NCBI GenBank assembly: GCA_002296055.1
Contig: DBHE01000042.1
Span: 1 to 5,700, forward strand
DNA from: Pseudomonadaceae bacterium UBA836
Lineage (GTDB): Bacteria; Pseudomonadota; Gammaproteobacteria; Pseudomonadales; Pseudomonadaceae
DNA: 5,700 nt
Direction: 5' to 3'
A program made the translations under genes and the position numbers. Shown here one piece after another: positions 1 to 5,544 of the stretch; the first letter of the stretch is position 1; every line of letters begins with the position of its first letter. The notes below the pieces were generated by a model. It was not told where the DNA came from. It was given only the letters and a program-made list of their open reading frames with translations, and did no database searches.

Positions 1-836
1 GGCTGTATCTCGCCCGCATAGAACAGCACAAACACATTGAGCAGCACCTTGGAGCGCGCCGACGGCGTGCCCATGGCGCACAGGTAGCGGCTCGGTTGCG
101 CCTGCAGCATGGCGGTGGCCTGTTGCAGTCCGTGGCGGGTTTGGGCGAGGGCGGTGATCAGTTGGCTGCCGTTGGGGCTGCGCTGCAGGGTTTGCAGGGG
201 TTGCTCGATTCTTTCCAGTGCTGGCGGCAGCTGCGCTGGCAGGCCGGCGCCGATGGCGGTCAATTGCTGCAGTGCGGCAAGCGCGGCGGTGTCATCCAGC
301 GGCTGCTCCTGCACGGGTAACGGCGTATCGGCAAAGCGCAGATAGCCGGCCAACTCGGTACTGGTATTGATGGTGTTCCAGTAGACCTGCGGCAACTGGC
401 TGCGCTTGCGCTCGGCAATGGCGCTCAGCTCGTTGCGCAGTGGCTGTTGGTCGGGCTCGCTCAGGGTGCCAAGGCACTGCTCCATGGCGCGCAGCAGTTC
501 ACCTTCATAGGCCAGGCGGCTGCTCCAGGGCATCACCTTGCCCAGCACGCTGTTGCGCTCGGCCACGCGCTGTTGCAGCGGCCGACACGGGTTCACGTCT
601 ACCAGTAGCTCCAAAAGGCCGATGCGCTCGGCCGGGATGCTGTACAGGCTGTCGCGGCGCTCGGGCAGGCGGTAGCGGCTGAGGCTGTCGGCGGGAAAGG
701 GCTGCCACTCCTGGCGCAGCACCCGGGCCAGGCGATCCAGATAATTCTCCATCTGCTGCTCGGCCGCCGGTTGTGGTTGGCAGCCGCTCAGCAGCAGGGT
801 GCTCATCAGGGCGATGTGTAAGATGGCCAGGCGCAT
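1..836 (-). CDS. DUF3080-family lipoprotein, 3' end beyond the window
   Basis: The reading frame is open from an ATG at 836 to the window edge, giving 278 visible residues; I recall the family as roughly 340 residues, so most of the protein is present. The N-terminus is a lipoprotein signal peptide: a short basic start (MRL), a hydrophobic stretch to about residue 16 and a lipobox L16-S17-G18-C19. The mature protein should therefore be lipid-anchored at C19 and lie in the periplasm. The segment around residues 72-103 (RIGLLELLVDVNPC, then the ERNSVLGKVM motif) matches my memory of DUF3080 (PF11279) proteins. The function of that family is unknown to me. The gene starts 18 bp after the MATE stop on the same strand, so co-transcription is likely. 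No Shine-Dalgarno sequence precedes the ATG; an in-frame GTG two codons upstream (842-840) is an alternative start, also without one. Confidence 0.85.
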   Translation of the reverse strand, partial: MRLAILHIALMSTLLLSGCQPQPAAEQQMENYLDRLARVLRQEWQPFPADSLSRYRLPERRDSLYSIPAERIGLLELLVDVNPCRPLQQRVAERNSVLGKVMPWSSRLAYEGELLRAMEQCLGTLSEPDQQPLRNELSAIAERKRSQLPQVYWNTINTSTELAGYLRFADTPLPVQEQPLDDTAALAALQQLTAIGAGLPAQLPPALERIEQPLQTLQRSPNGSQLITALAQTRHGLQQATAMLQAQPSRYLCAMGTPSARSKVLLNVFVLFYAGEIQ

Positions 837-842
837 GGGCAC

Positions 843-849
843 AGTATAG
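843..849 (-). promoter_or_regulatory. Possible internal -10 element (CTATACT) before the DUF3080 gene
   Basis: On the minus strand the gap between the MATE stop and the DUF3080 ATG contains CTATACT, which equals the extended -10 preferred by RpoS and is also a good sigma-70 -10. There is no -35-like hexamer 17 bp upstream (GGCAGG). Only six bases separate the hexamer TATACT from the ATG, so a transcript from here would start at or beside the start codon and be nearly leaderless. A chance match in an AT-rich gap is a fair alternative. Confidence 0.3.
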
Positions 850-854
850 AGAAA

Positions 855-2261
855 TTAAACCTCTGCCTGCCGTTGCCCCAGCCCGCGTTGCAGGCCGGGT
901 TTGCGGCTGACCGCGCGCAGACGCAAGCCCAGAAACAGCGCCGCACTGCTCAAGCCCACAATCAGGCCCAGCCAAAAGCCGGCCGGCCCGCGCGCCGGGC
1001 CCAGCCAGTCGGTCAGCCCCAGAATGCAGCCGGTGGGCAGGCCGATCAGCCAGTAGGCAATCATGGTCAGCAGCATTGGCAGGCGGGTGTCCTGAAAGCC
1101 CCGCAGCGCTCCAGCACAGGCGACCTGAATCGCGTCCGAAAACTGATAGAGCGCAGCCAGTGCCAGTAGGCTGGCGGCCAGGCTGATGACCTCGCGGTCC
1201 TGGGTGTAGATCTGTGGAATCTGCTGCGCCAGGGTGTACATCGCGGTCGCGGCCAGTGCGGCAAACACCAGTGCCAAGACCAGCCCCACCTTGGTTGCCA
1301 GCATGGCATCGCGGGCGCCGCTGCGGCCCAGGTTGTGGCCCACGCGCACGGTGATGGCCAGGCCCAGGCTGAAAGGCACCATAAACACCAGCGAGGAGAA
1401 GTTGATGGTTACCTGATGCGAGGCCACCACCACCGCACCCAGGCTGCCGATCAACAGGGCGATCACGGCGAACATGCTGGTCTCGGCAAACAGCGCAATA
1501 CCGATGGGAAAGCCCAGGCCGATCAACTCGCCCTGGGTGCGGGCGTGCGGCCAGTCAAAGCGCTCGAACAGCCCGCAGGGTTGATAAAAGCGCGCGCGCT
1601 TGAGGTGAAACAGCATGCATCCCAGCATCGCCCACATCACCAGCGCGGTAGCAACGCCACAGCCCACGGCGCCCATGGCCGGAAAGCCGAACTTGCCGTA
1701 CACCAGTACGTAGTTGGCCGGCACGTTGATCACCAGCCCGATAAAGCCGATCAGCATGGCCGGCTTGGTACGCGACAGGCCATCGGTCAGCCCGCGCAGG
1801 GCCAGCATCAGCCCGACCGCGGGAAAGCCCAGCGAAATGGCCAAGAGGTAATCCAGCGTGACCGGCACGAGTTGGGGTTCGACCTTCATCCACACCAGCA
1901 CCGGTTGCATCAGGTTGAGAAACAGCAGACAAAACAGACCGAGGATCAGCCCGAGCCACGCACCCTGACGCACCAGCGCGCCGGTTTCGCTGACGCGCCC
2001 GGCGCCGCTGGCAGCAGCCACCTTGGAGGTGAGGATCATCATCACCCCGGTCAAAAACAGCAGGGTCGGGATCCAGAACGAGTTGCCCAGCGCCACGGCG
2101 GCCAGGGCTTCGGCGCTGACGCGGCCGGCCATGGCGGTGTCGACAAAGCCCAGCAGGGTGTGCGCCATTTGCGCAGCGATGATCGGCAGCACCAGCACAA
2201 TCAATGCCCGCAGCTCTGTTACAATGCGCGCCCTAGCGGGTTGGGGAGGTGTCTGGTTCAT
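855..2261 (-). CDS. norM: MATE-family multidrug/cation antiporter (NorM/PmpM type)
   Basis: A complete 468-residue inner-membrane protein, the usual size for NorM-type MATE pumps, which export cationic drugs and dyes in exchange for Na+ or H+. About twelve hydrophobic segments can be seen in two halves, roughly residues 19-218 and 247-447, separated by a basic cytoplasmic loop near 219-246. The first-helix motif GFVDTAMAG contains D41, equivalent to the conserved Asp36 of Vibrio cholerae NorM. E260 (in LFAETSMFA) and D376 (in QFSDAIQV) correspond to the cation-site residues Glu255 and Asp371 of that protein, so the coupling residues appear intact. Coupling ion and substrates cannot be read from the sequence. 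The ATG at 2261 fits the normal N-terminus, though no clear Shine-Dalgarno precedes it. It is probably the first gene of an operon with the DUF3080 lipoprotein. The nearest well-known homologue may be P. aeruginosa PmpM; NorM is used here as the family name. Confidence 0.93.
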   Translation of the reverse strand: MNQTPPQPARARIVTELRALIVLVLPIIAAQMAHTLLGFVDTAMAGRVSAEALAAVALGNSFWIPTLLFLTGVMMILTSKVAAASGAGRVSETGALVRQGAWLGLILGLFCLLFLNLMQPVLVWMKVEPQLVPVTLDYLLAISLGFPAVGLMLALRGLTDGLSRTKPAMLIGFIGLVINVPANYVLVYGKFGFPAMGAVGCGVATALVMWAMLGCMLFHLKRARFYQPCGLFERFDWPHARTQGELIGLGFPIGIALFAETSMFAVIALLIGSLGAVVVASHQVTINFSSLVFMVPFSLGLAITVRVGHNLGRSGARDAMLATKVGLVLALVFAALAATAMYTLAQQIPQIYTQDREVISLAASLLALAALYQFSDAIQVACAGALRGFQDTRLPMLLTMIAYWLIGLPTGCILGLTDWLGPARGPAGFWLGLIVGLSSAALFLGLRLRAVSRKPGLQRGLGQRQAEV

Positions 2262-2291
2262 GTGTTGACTGGCTGCCGAGAAAAACCGCCA

Positions 2292-2319
2292 ATGCTAGCA
2301 ATTTAGCCGCCATTGTCCA
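2292..2319 (-). promoter_or_regulatory. Candidate sigma-70 promoter for the MATE gene, with palindrome at the -10
   Basis: On the minus strand TGGACA (2319-2314) is followed after 16 bp by TAGCAT (2297-2292), matching five and four of six consensus bases. Transcription would start near 2285, leaving a leader of about 24 bases before the ATG at 2261. The -10 overlaps the perfect 8-bp palindrome TGCTAGCA (2293-2300), a reasonable place for a repressor to bind, although a dyad this short can occur by chance. The -35 overlaps the -35-like hexamer proposed for the divergent EpmC gene. Confidence 0.4.
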
Positions 2320-2341
2320 GCCAACTTTTTATTCGTATGTA
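2313..2341 (+). promoter_or_regulatory. Weak candidate promoter for the EpmC gene
   Basis: TTGTCC (2313-2318) and TATGTA (2336-2341) are separated by 17 bp, matching four and three of six consensus bases. If used, transcription would begin within a base or two of the ATG at 2347, giving a leaderless mRNA; this agrees with the absence of any Shine-Dalgarno sequence in the T-rich stretch before the gene. Other AT-rich placements of the -10 between 2326 and 2335 are possible, so the assignment is tentative. Confidence 0.25.
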
Positions 2342-2346
2342 ACCCC

Positions 2347-2874
2347 ATGTCGCATCACTACCAGGATTTGATCACGCTGTTTGATGACTGCTTTCTGGCG
2401 GACTACAACACCTGCCTGCGTGGCGGCTACCCGGAGCCGGAATACCTGCCCGCCGATGCCAGCGAGCCGCATCACCGTATTCTCTTTACCCGTGATTATT
2501 TCCGCAGCGCGCTGCATGAGGTGGCGCACTGGTGTGTGGCCGGGCCAGAGCGCAGGTTGTTGCCGGACTTTGGTTACTGGTATGCGCCGGATGGCCGCAG
2601 CGCCGAGCAGCAGCGCACCTTTGAGCAGGTAGAGGTAAAGCCCCAGGCGCTGGAGCTGATCTTTTGTCTGGCCGCTGGCCACCGCTTTGATGTGAGCACC
2701 GACAACCTCAGTGGCGAGGCCACCGACCCGGCGCCATTCCGCGCCCGCGTGCGCGAGCAGGCCCGAGCCTATCTCAGCGGTGGGCTGGGCGAGCGCCCGC
2801 AGCGTTACAGTGCCGCGCTGCTCGCCCATTACCGTCCCGGCGTAGCCTGGTCTGCCTTGCTGGACGAGGTCTGA
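2347..2874 (+). CDS. epmC: Elongation factor P hydroxylase-like protein (EpmC/YfcM family)
   Basis: A complete 175-residue protein, close in length to E. coli EpmC (formerly YfcM). Stretches that match my memory of the E. coli protein include YLPADA (33-38), HEVAHWC (57-63), DFGYWYAPDGR (74-84), VEVKPQAL (95-102) and GERPQR (148-153). The HExxH motif, H57-E58-x-x-H61, is the likely metal site of the hydroxylase. In E. coli EpmC hydroxylates EF-P Lys34 after EpmA and EpmB have added beta-lysine. The start MSHHYQDLI aligns with the E. coli N-terminus, and no ATG, GTG or TTG lies in frame in the preceding 45 bases, so the start is secure despite lacking a Shine-Dalgarno. It is transcribed divergently from the MATE gene and ends 3 bp from the convergent phaG-like gene. 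Whether its substrate here is EF-P is uncertain, because well-studied pseudomonads rhamnosylate an arginine on EF-P. Confidence 0.9.
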   Translation: MSHHYQDLITLFDDCFLADYNTCLRGGYPEPEYLPADASEPHHRILFTRDYFRSALHEVAHWCVAGPERRLLPDFGYWYAPDGRSAEQQRTFEQVEVKPQALELIFCLAAGHRFDVSTDNLSGEATDPAPFRARVREQARAYLSGGLGERPQRYSAALLAHYRPGVAWSALLDEV

Positions 2875-2877
2875 GCC

Positions 2878-3777
2878 TCATACCGGTAACGGCACCACCC
2901 GCGCCCCGCCGATACTGCTGATGCGCTCGGCCGGCTCCGCGCCGGTGTCCAGGCTGGGTGCCAGATAACCCAGCACCGCATCACGGGTTTGCGCCCAGGC
3001 CTCGCGGCTTTCCATATCCAGAAAATGCCCTGCGTCGCGCACGGTGGCAAAGCGGCAATGGCGGATATAGCGATTGAAATGCCGCGCATCCTCCGGGCTG
3101 GTGTAGCGGTCCAGATCCCCGTTGACGAACAGAATCGGCGTCTCGATATCGGCGCTGCCGCGTAGATAGCAGCGGGTGTCCTGGGTCAGCACCTGGCTCA
3201 CATGAAAGGCCATCTGGTGATACTCGTGCTCGTCCAGGCTGACGATATGCCGAAAGTTGAAGCGCTTGACCAGCGACGGCAGGTGCTCGCCAATGGTGCT
3301 GTTGAGCAGCTCGCCCAGCTCGCGACGCTCGCAGTTGACCAGCAGGTCGATGCCGCGCTCCAGATAGTCGCGCATCGCCGAGTTGATCAGCGGCGAGAAG
3401 GCCAGCACCACCGCCTTGCGGATACGCGCCGGGCGCTGCGCCAGGGCCAGCAGGGCAGAGGCGCCGCCCCAGGAAAAGGACATCAGGTGATCGGCCCGGT
3501 AGCGCTCGATCAGCTCCAGCAGGATGCTCGCCTCCTGCTCCTTGGTGATCGGCCGGCGATTGCTGTTGTACTGCTTGGACTGGCCCGCGTAGGGCTCATC
3601 AAACAGCACCACATTAAAGTGTGGCTGCAGGTAGCGCACGGTCTGGGCGAAGGCGGCAGTGGTGGCCAGCGAACCGTTGACCAGAATCACCGTGCCTTGC
3701 GGCGCCGGGCTGCTGTAGTAGTGGGTGTGGACGCGCAAGCCGCCCAGGGTTTCCACAACGTCGTGTTCTGCTTTCAT
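2878..3777 (-). CDS. phaG: PhaG-like 3-hydroxyacyl-ACP:CoA transferase/thioesterase (alpha/beta hydrolase)
   Basis: A 299-residue cytoplasmic alpha/beta hydrolase of the PhaG/RhlA group. PhaG links fatty acid synthesis to medium-chain polyhydroxyalkanoate by releasing or transferring (R)-3-hydroxyacyl groups from ACP; RhlA makes the lipid part of rhamnolipids. Family signatures are LVNGSLATTA (32-41), FNVVLFDEPYAGQSK (54-68) and the nucleophile elbow SFSWGGAS (100-107). The likely triad is S102, D223 and H251, and the HX4D motif H177-D182 falls at the same positions I recall for P. putida PhaG. The text around these motifs (LLELIERYRADHLMSFSW, AMRDYLERG) is nearer PhaG than RhlA. The start at 3777 is chosen because GGAG lies 9 bases upstream and the N-terminus matches family length. 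An upstream in-frame ATG at 3906 would add 43 Arg/Pro-rich residues not typical of the family. No rhlB or PHA synthase gene is visible nearby. Exact substrate is inferred; other 3-hydroxyacyl roles remain possible. Confidence 0.85.
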   Translation of the reverse strand: MKAEHDVVETLGGLRVHTHYYSSPAPQGTVILVNGSLATTAAFAQTVRYLQPHFNVVLFDEPYAGQSKQYNSNRRPITKEQEASILLELIERYRADHLMSFSWGGASALLALAQRPARIRKAVVLAFSPLINSAMRDYLERGIDLLVNCERRELGELLNSTIGEHLPSLVKRFNFRHIVSLDEHEYHQMAFHVSQVLTQDTRCYLRGSADIETPILFVNGDLDRYTSPEDARHFNRYIRHCRFATVRDAGHFLDMESREAWAQTRDAVLGYLAPSLDTGAEPAERISSIGGARVVPLPV

Positions 3778-3996
3778 ATTCCCTGTCTCCAGTGTTGGCG
3801 TGGCTCGACCCGGCGGACGAGCGATACAGGGCAGTGCAGGCAAAGGGCCTTGGCGCAAACGCAGAAGGTCGCCGGGCGCACAGCGGCAGCGCCGGAAATT
3901 GAGCATTGTTGTGGTGGCGACAGGGTGGTGAGGACAGTCCCGGGCGCGGCGCAGTGGGCGGTGCGCGGTGCGTTCCGGTACTCAGGCAGGTCCTGC

Positions 3997-4022
3997 AAAA
4001 ACGAGGGTGTCCCTCGAAAAAA
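3997..4022 (-). terminator. Intrinsic terminator on the minus strand upstream of phaG
   Basis: Read on the minus strand, a 6-bp stem CGAGGG/CCCTCG (4016-4011 and 4007-4002) with a 3-base ACA loop is followed at once by five T residues (4001-3997). Six T residues also precede the stem (4022-4017). On the plus strand the hairpin is followed by A residues, so it can act only for minus-strand transcripts. The stem has five GC pairs of six and no interruptions. No coding gene on the minus strand ends before it, and it lies about 220 bp upstream of the phaG start. It would end either a small RNA or a prematurely stopped phaG leader. Confidence 0.55.
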
Positions 4023-4066
4023 CGCTTGGAATGGTTATCGGACTGAAAAGTCACATCCAGACTCTG
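3997..4066 (-). ncRNA. Candidate small RNA or attenuated leader ending at the orphan terminator
   Basis: Two hairpins in tandem on the minus strand suggest a short structured RNA: a 6-bp stem AAGTCA/TGACTT (4060-4055 with 4043-4038, 11-base loop), then an unpaired stretch, then the terminator stem and T tract ending at 3997. A weak promoter fits upstream: TTGCGT (4101-4096), 17 bp, TTAACT (4078-4073), each matching only three of six consensus bases, which would start an RNA of about 70 bases near 4066. The 5' end is therefore a guess and could lie further right, up to about 4140. I do not recognise it as any named sRNA. Alternatives are a phaG leader attenuator, or a roadblock against transcription antisense to pdxB. 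Confidence 0.25.
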
Positions 4067-4120
4067 ACTTGCAGTTAAGCAGCGCCGCTGTCTCGACGCA
4101 AGGGTGATGTTGCAGCAATG

Positions 4121-4139
4121 CGACAAACTGCAGTTGTCG
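4121..4139. promoter_or_regulatory. Near-perfect 19-bp dyad, possible operator
   Basis: CGACAA (4121-4126) and TTGTCG (4134-4139) are perfect inverted 6-bp arms around a 7-base centre that itself contains the palindrome CTGCAG. The size and symmetry suit a dimeric regulator. It sits about 30 bp upstream of the candidate pdxB -35 and some 340 bp from phaG. No known operator consensus matched by eye. Confidence 0.3.
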
Positions 4140-4167
4140 GCAGAAACGGCTCCTTTGCTCGCCCGGC

Positions 4168-4196
4168 TGGACAGCACGCATCGCCCCCTCGACAAT
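4168..4196 (+). promoter_or_regulatory. Candidate sigma-70 promoter for pdxB
   Basis: TGGACA (4168-4173) and GACAAT (4191-4196) are spaced by 17 bp and match five and four of six consensus bases. Transcription would begin near 4203, leaving a leader of about 24 bases before the pdxB ATG at 4227. The spacing is ideal, but the -10 lacks the first T, so strength should be modest. Confidence 0.35.
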
Positions 4197-4226
4197 GGCC
4201 CATCATGCCTGCTCAAGTGACCTTTC

Positions 4227-5366
4227 ATGCATATTGTTGCTGACGAAAACATCCCCCTGCTGGACGCCTTTTTTGCTCCGCTTGGCCGCATTACCCGGCT
4301 GCCCGGCCGGCAGATCAGCCACCAGGACCTGACCGACGCCGACGCGCTGATTGTGCGCTCGGTCACCCGGGTAGACCCGCAACTGCTGGCGGGCACCCCG
4401 GTGCGCTTTGTCGGCACCTGCACCATCGGCACTGACCACCTGGACTTGCCCGGCCTGGCCGCTGCCGGCGTCACCGTCGCCAGCGCGCCGGGCTGTAACG
4501 CCCGTGGTGTGGTCGAGTATGTACTCAGCTGCCTGCTGACCCTGAGCGAGCGCACCGGGCTGGACTGGCGCACGCGCCGCGTGGGTATTGTCGGCGTGGG
4601 CGAGGTGGGCGGGCGCCTGGCGCAAACGCTCACCGCCCTCGGGGTTGATTCCCTGCTCTGCGACCCGCCGCGCGCCGCCCTTGGTGAGGCCGGCTTTGCG
4701 CCGCTGGATCAGCTGCTGACTGAGTGCGACGTCATCAGTTGCCACGTGCCCCTGACCCGCACCGGTGCCAATGCCACCTGGCACCTGCTGGATGCTGGCC
4801 GCCTGGTCGCCCTGCGCCCCGGCGCCTGGCTGATCAACAGCAGCCGTGGCCCGGTAATCGACAACCACGCGCTCAAGGCCGTACTGGCCGAACGGGCTGA
4901 TCTGCAGGTGGCGCTGGATGTCTGGGAGCAAGAGCCGCAAGTCGACTGCGCGTTGCTGCAGCGCTGCGCGCTGGGCACCCCGCACATTGCTGGTTACAGC
5001 CTGGACGGCAAGCTGCGCGGCACCGAGCAGATCTACCGCGCCCTGTGCGCCAGCCTGGGCCAGAGCGCACCGCTCAGCCTCGACAGCCTGGCCCCTGAGG
5101 CCGGCAGGGCGCAGCTGCAGTTTGCCGCCGGCACCCCGGCGCAATGGCTGCTCGAACGTTCACTCAGACAGGTTTACGATGTGCGCGATGACGACGCTCG
5201 CTTTCGTGCAGCCATGCTGCCGCTGGCCGGGCAAAGTACCGCTCAGGCGTTTGATGCACTGCGTAAGGGATACCCGCTGCGCCGCGAATGCCCCGAGGTT
5301 GAGGTGCGGCATAGCGAAGGTGAAGAAGCGGCGGCGCTGCTGGCCGCCGCCGGATTCAGGCGCTGA
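4227..5366 (+). CDS. pdxB: Erythronate-4-phosphate dehydrogenase
   Basis: A complete 379-residue enzyme, almost the length I recall for P. aeruginosa PdxB (380). It oxidises 4-phospho-D-erythronate to 2-oxo-3-hydroxy-4-phosphobutanoate, the second step of the DXP-dependent pyridoxal 5'-phosphate pathway of gammaproteobacteria, in the cytoplasm. The N-terminus MHIVADENIPLLDAFF is typical. The substrate domain (about 1-100 with VRFVGTCTIGTDHLD) is followed by a Rossmann NAD domain with G123-x-G125-x-x-G128 and the acidic D146 after the second strand. The catalytic set of D-2-hydroxyacid dehydrogenases is present: R207 in SSRG, E236 in EQEP and H253 in TPHIAGYSLDGK. The C-terminal PdxB dimerisation domain covers about 285-379. 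The ATG is chosen by alignment; only a weak purine-rich AAGTGA precedes it. Its 3' end overlaps the opposite-strand small gene by 11 bp. Confidence 0.97.
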   Translation: MHIVADENIPLLDAFFAPLGRITRLPGRQISHQDLTDADALIVRSVTRVDPQLLAGTPVRFVGTCTIGTDHLDLPGLAAAGVTVASAPGCNARGVVEYVLSCLLTLSERTGLDWRTRRVGIVGVGEVGGRLAQTLTALGVDSLLCDPPRAALGEAGFAPLDQLLTECDVISCHVPLTRTGANATWHLLDAGRLVALRPGAWLINSSRGPVIDNHALKAVLAERADLQVALDVWEQEPQVDCALLQRCALGTPHIAGYSLDGKLRGTEQIYRALCASLGQSAPLSLDSLAPEAGRAQLQFAAGTPAQWLLERSLRQVYDVRDDDARFRAAMLPLAGQSTAQAFDALRKGYPLRRECPEVEVRHSEGEEAAALLAAAGFRR

Positions 5367-5544
5367 AGCGCGGGCGCGCCGGCACCCACTGTTGTTCCAG
5401 CTCCTTGCAGGCCTGCTGGATCATCTGTTCGGTGATGGCAATCTCGCGGCCGTCTTCGTCGATCAGATGGCCGCCCACGCAATGGGACGGATGAATCAGG
5501 ATGTCGGCACTTTCACGGCACGGTTTCAGAGCATGCACATTCAT
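5356..5544 (-). CDS. Small conserved-looking 62-residue protein of unknown function
   Basis: A 62-residue protein starting at the ATG at 5544, which has a good Shine-Dalgarno (GGGAG, six bases from GGAG to the ATG). The N-terminal half carries a Cys/His cluster, C9, H18, H21, C22 and H26, which could bind metal, with C46 further on. The C-terminal half, LIDEDGREIAITEQMIQQAC (27-46), looks like a short strand-turn-helix ending in an amphipathic helix of Glu and Gln residues. There is no signal peptide or membrane segment, so it should be cytoplasmic. It resembles short hypothetical proteins common in pseudomonads, perhaps the group named after PA1571, but I am not certain of that. A longer frame upstream (from 5673) would cross the divergent gene and has no support. 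The gene ends inside the pdxB 3' end, with no space for a terminator. Function is unknown. Confidence 0.72.
   Translation of the reverse strand: MNVHALKPCRESADILIHPSHCVGGHLIDEDGREIAITEQMIQQACKELEQQWVPARPRFSA

Larger units (their letters stand above)
3778..4226. other. 449-bp intergenic region between divergent phaG-like gene and pdxB
   Basis: No reading frame here looks like a real protein gene; those crossing it are extensions of, or antisense to, the flanking genes. The left part (about 3778-3980) is GC-rich; apart from the phaG Shine-Dalgarno I see nothing definite in it, and no strong phaG promoter. The right part (3986-4139) holds a run of inverted repeats: 3986-3996 (GCAGG/CCTGC), 4002-4016 (terminator stem), 4038-4060 (AAGTCA/TGACTT, 11-base spacer), 4080-4090 (CAGCG/CGCTG) and 4121-4139 (CGACAA/TTGTCG). 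It also drops in GC near 4017-4080. This suggests regulatory sites and perhaps a small RNA. The pdxB promoter is expected near its right end. Confidence 0.6.

Noticed and set aside
1335..2306. 323-codon open frame on the plus strand, antisense to the MATE gene
   Set aside because: It is rich in Gln, His, Ala and Arg, has no recognisable motif, and lies opposite a gene with clear MATE residues; a typical shadow of GC-rich codon use.
3778..3906. 43-residue N-terminal extension of the phaG-like protein from the ATG at 3906
   Set aside because: The extension is Arg/Pro/Cys-rich, unlike the family. The ATG at 3777 has a GGAG at good spacing and gives PhaG-matching residue numbering.
4002..4016. 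The same hairpin as a plus-strand terminator
   Set aside because: On the plus strand it is followed by A residues, not T residues, and no plus-strand gene ends before it.
3202..4107. 301-codon plus-strand frame antisense to phaG
   Set aside because: It has a low-complexity Gln/Arg/Ala/Val composition, no motif, and is opposite a convincing hydrolase gene.
3614..4633. 339-codon minus-strand frame covering the phaG-pdxB gap
   Set aside because: It begins antisense within pdxB, runs through the terminator hairpin and ends out of frame inside phaG; residues are Arg/Pro/Ser-rich and no start signal supports it.
4203..5144. 313-codon open frame on the minus strand, antisense to pdxB
   Set aside because: The composition is Gly/Gln/Ala-rich without family features, while pdxB in the opposite frame has all catalytic motifs.
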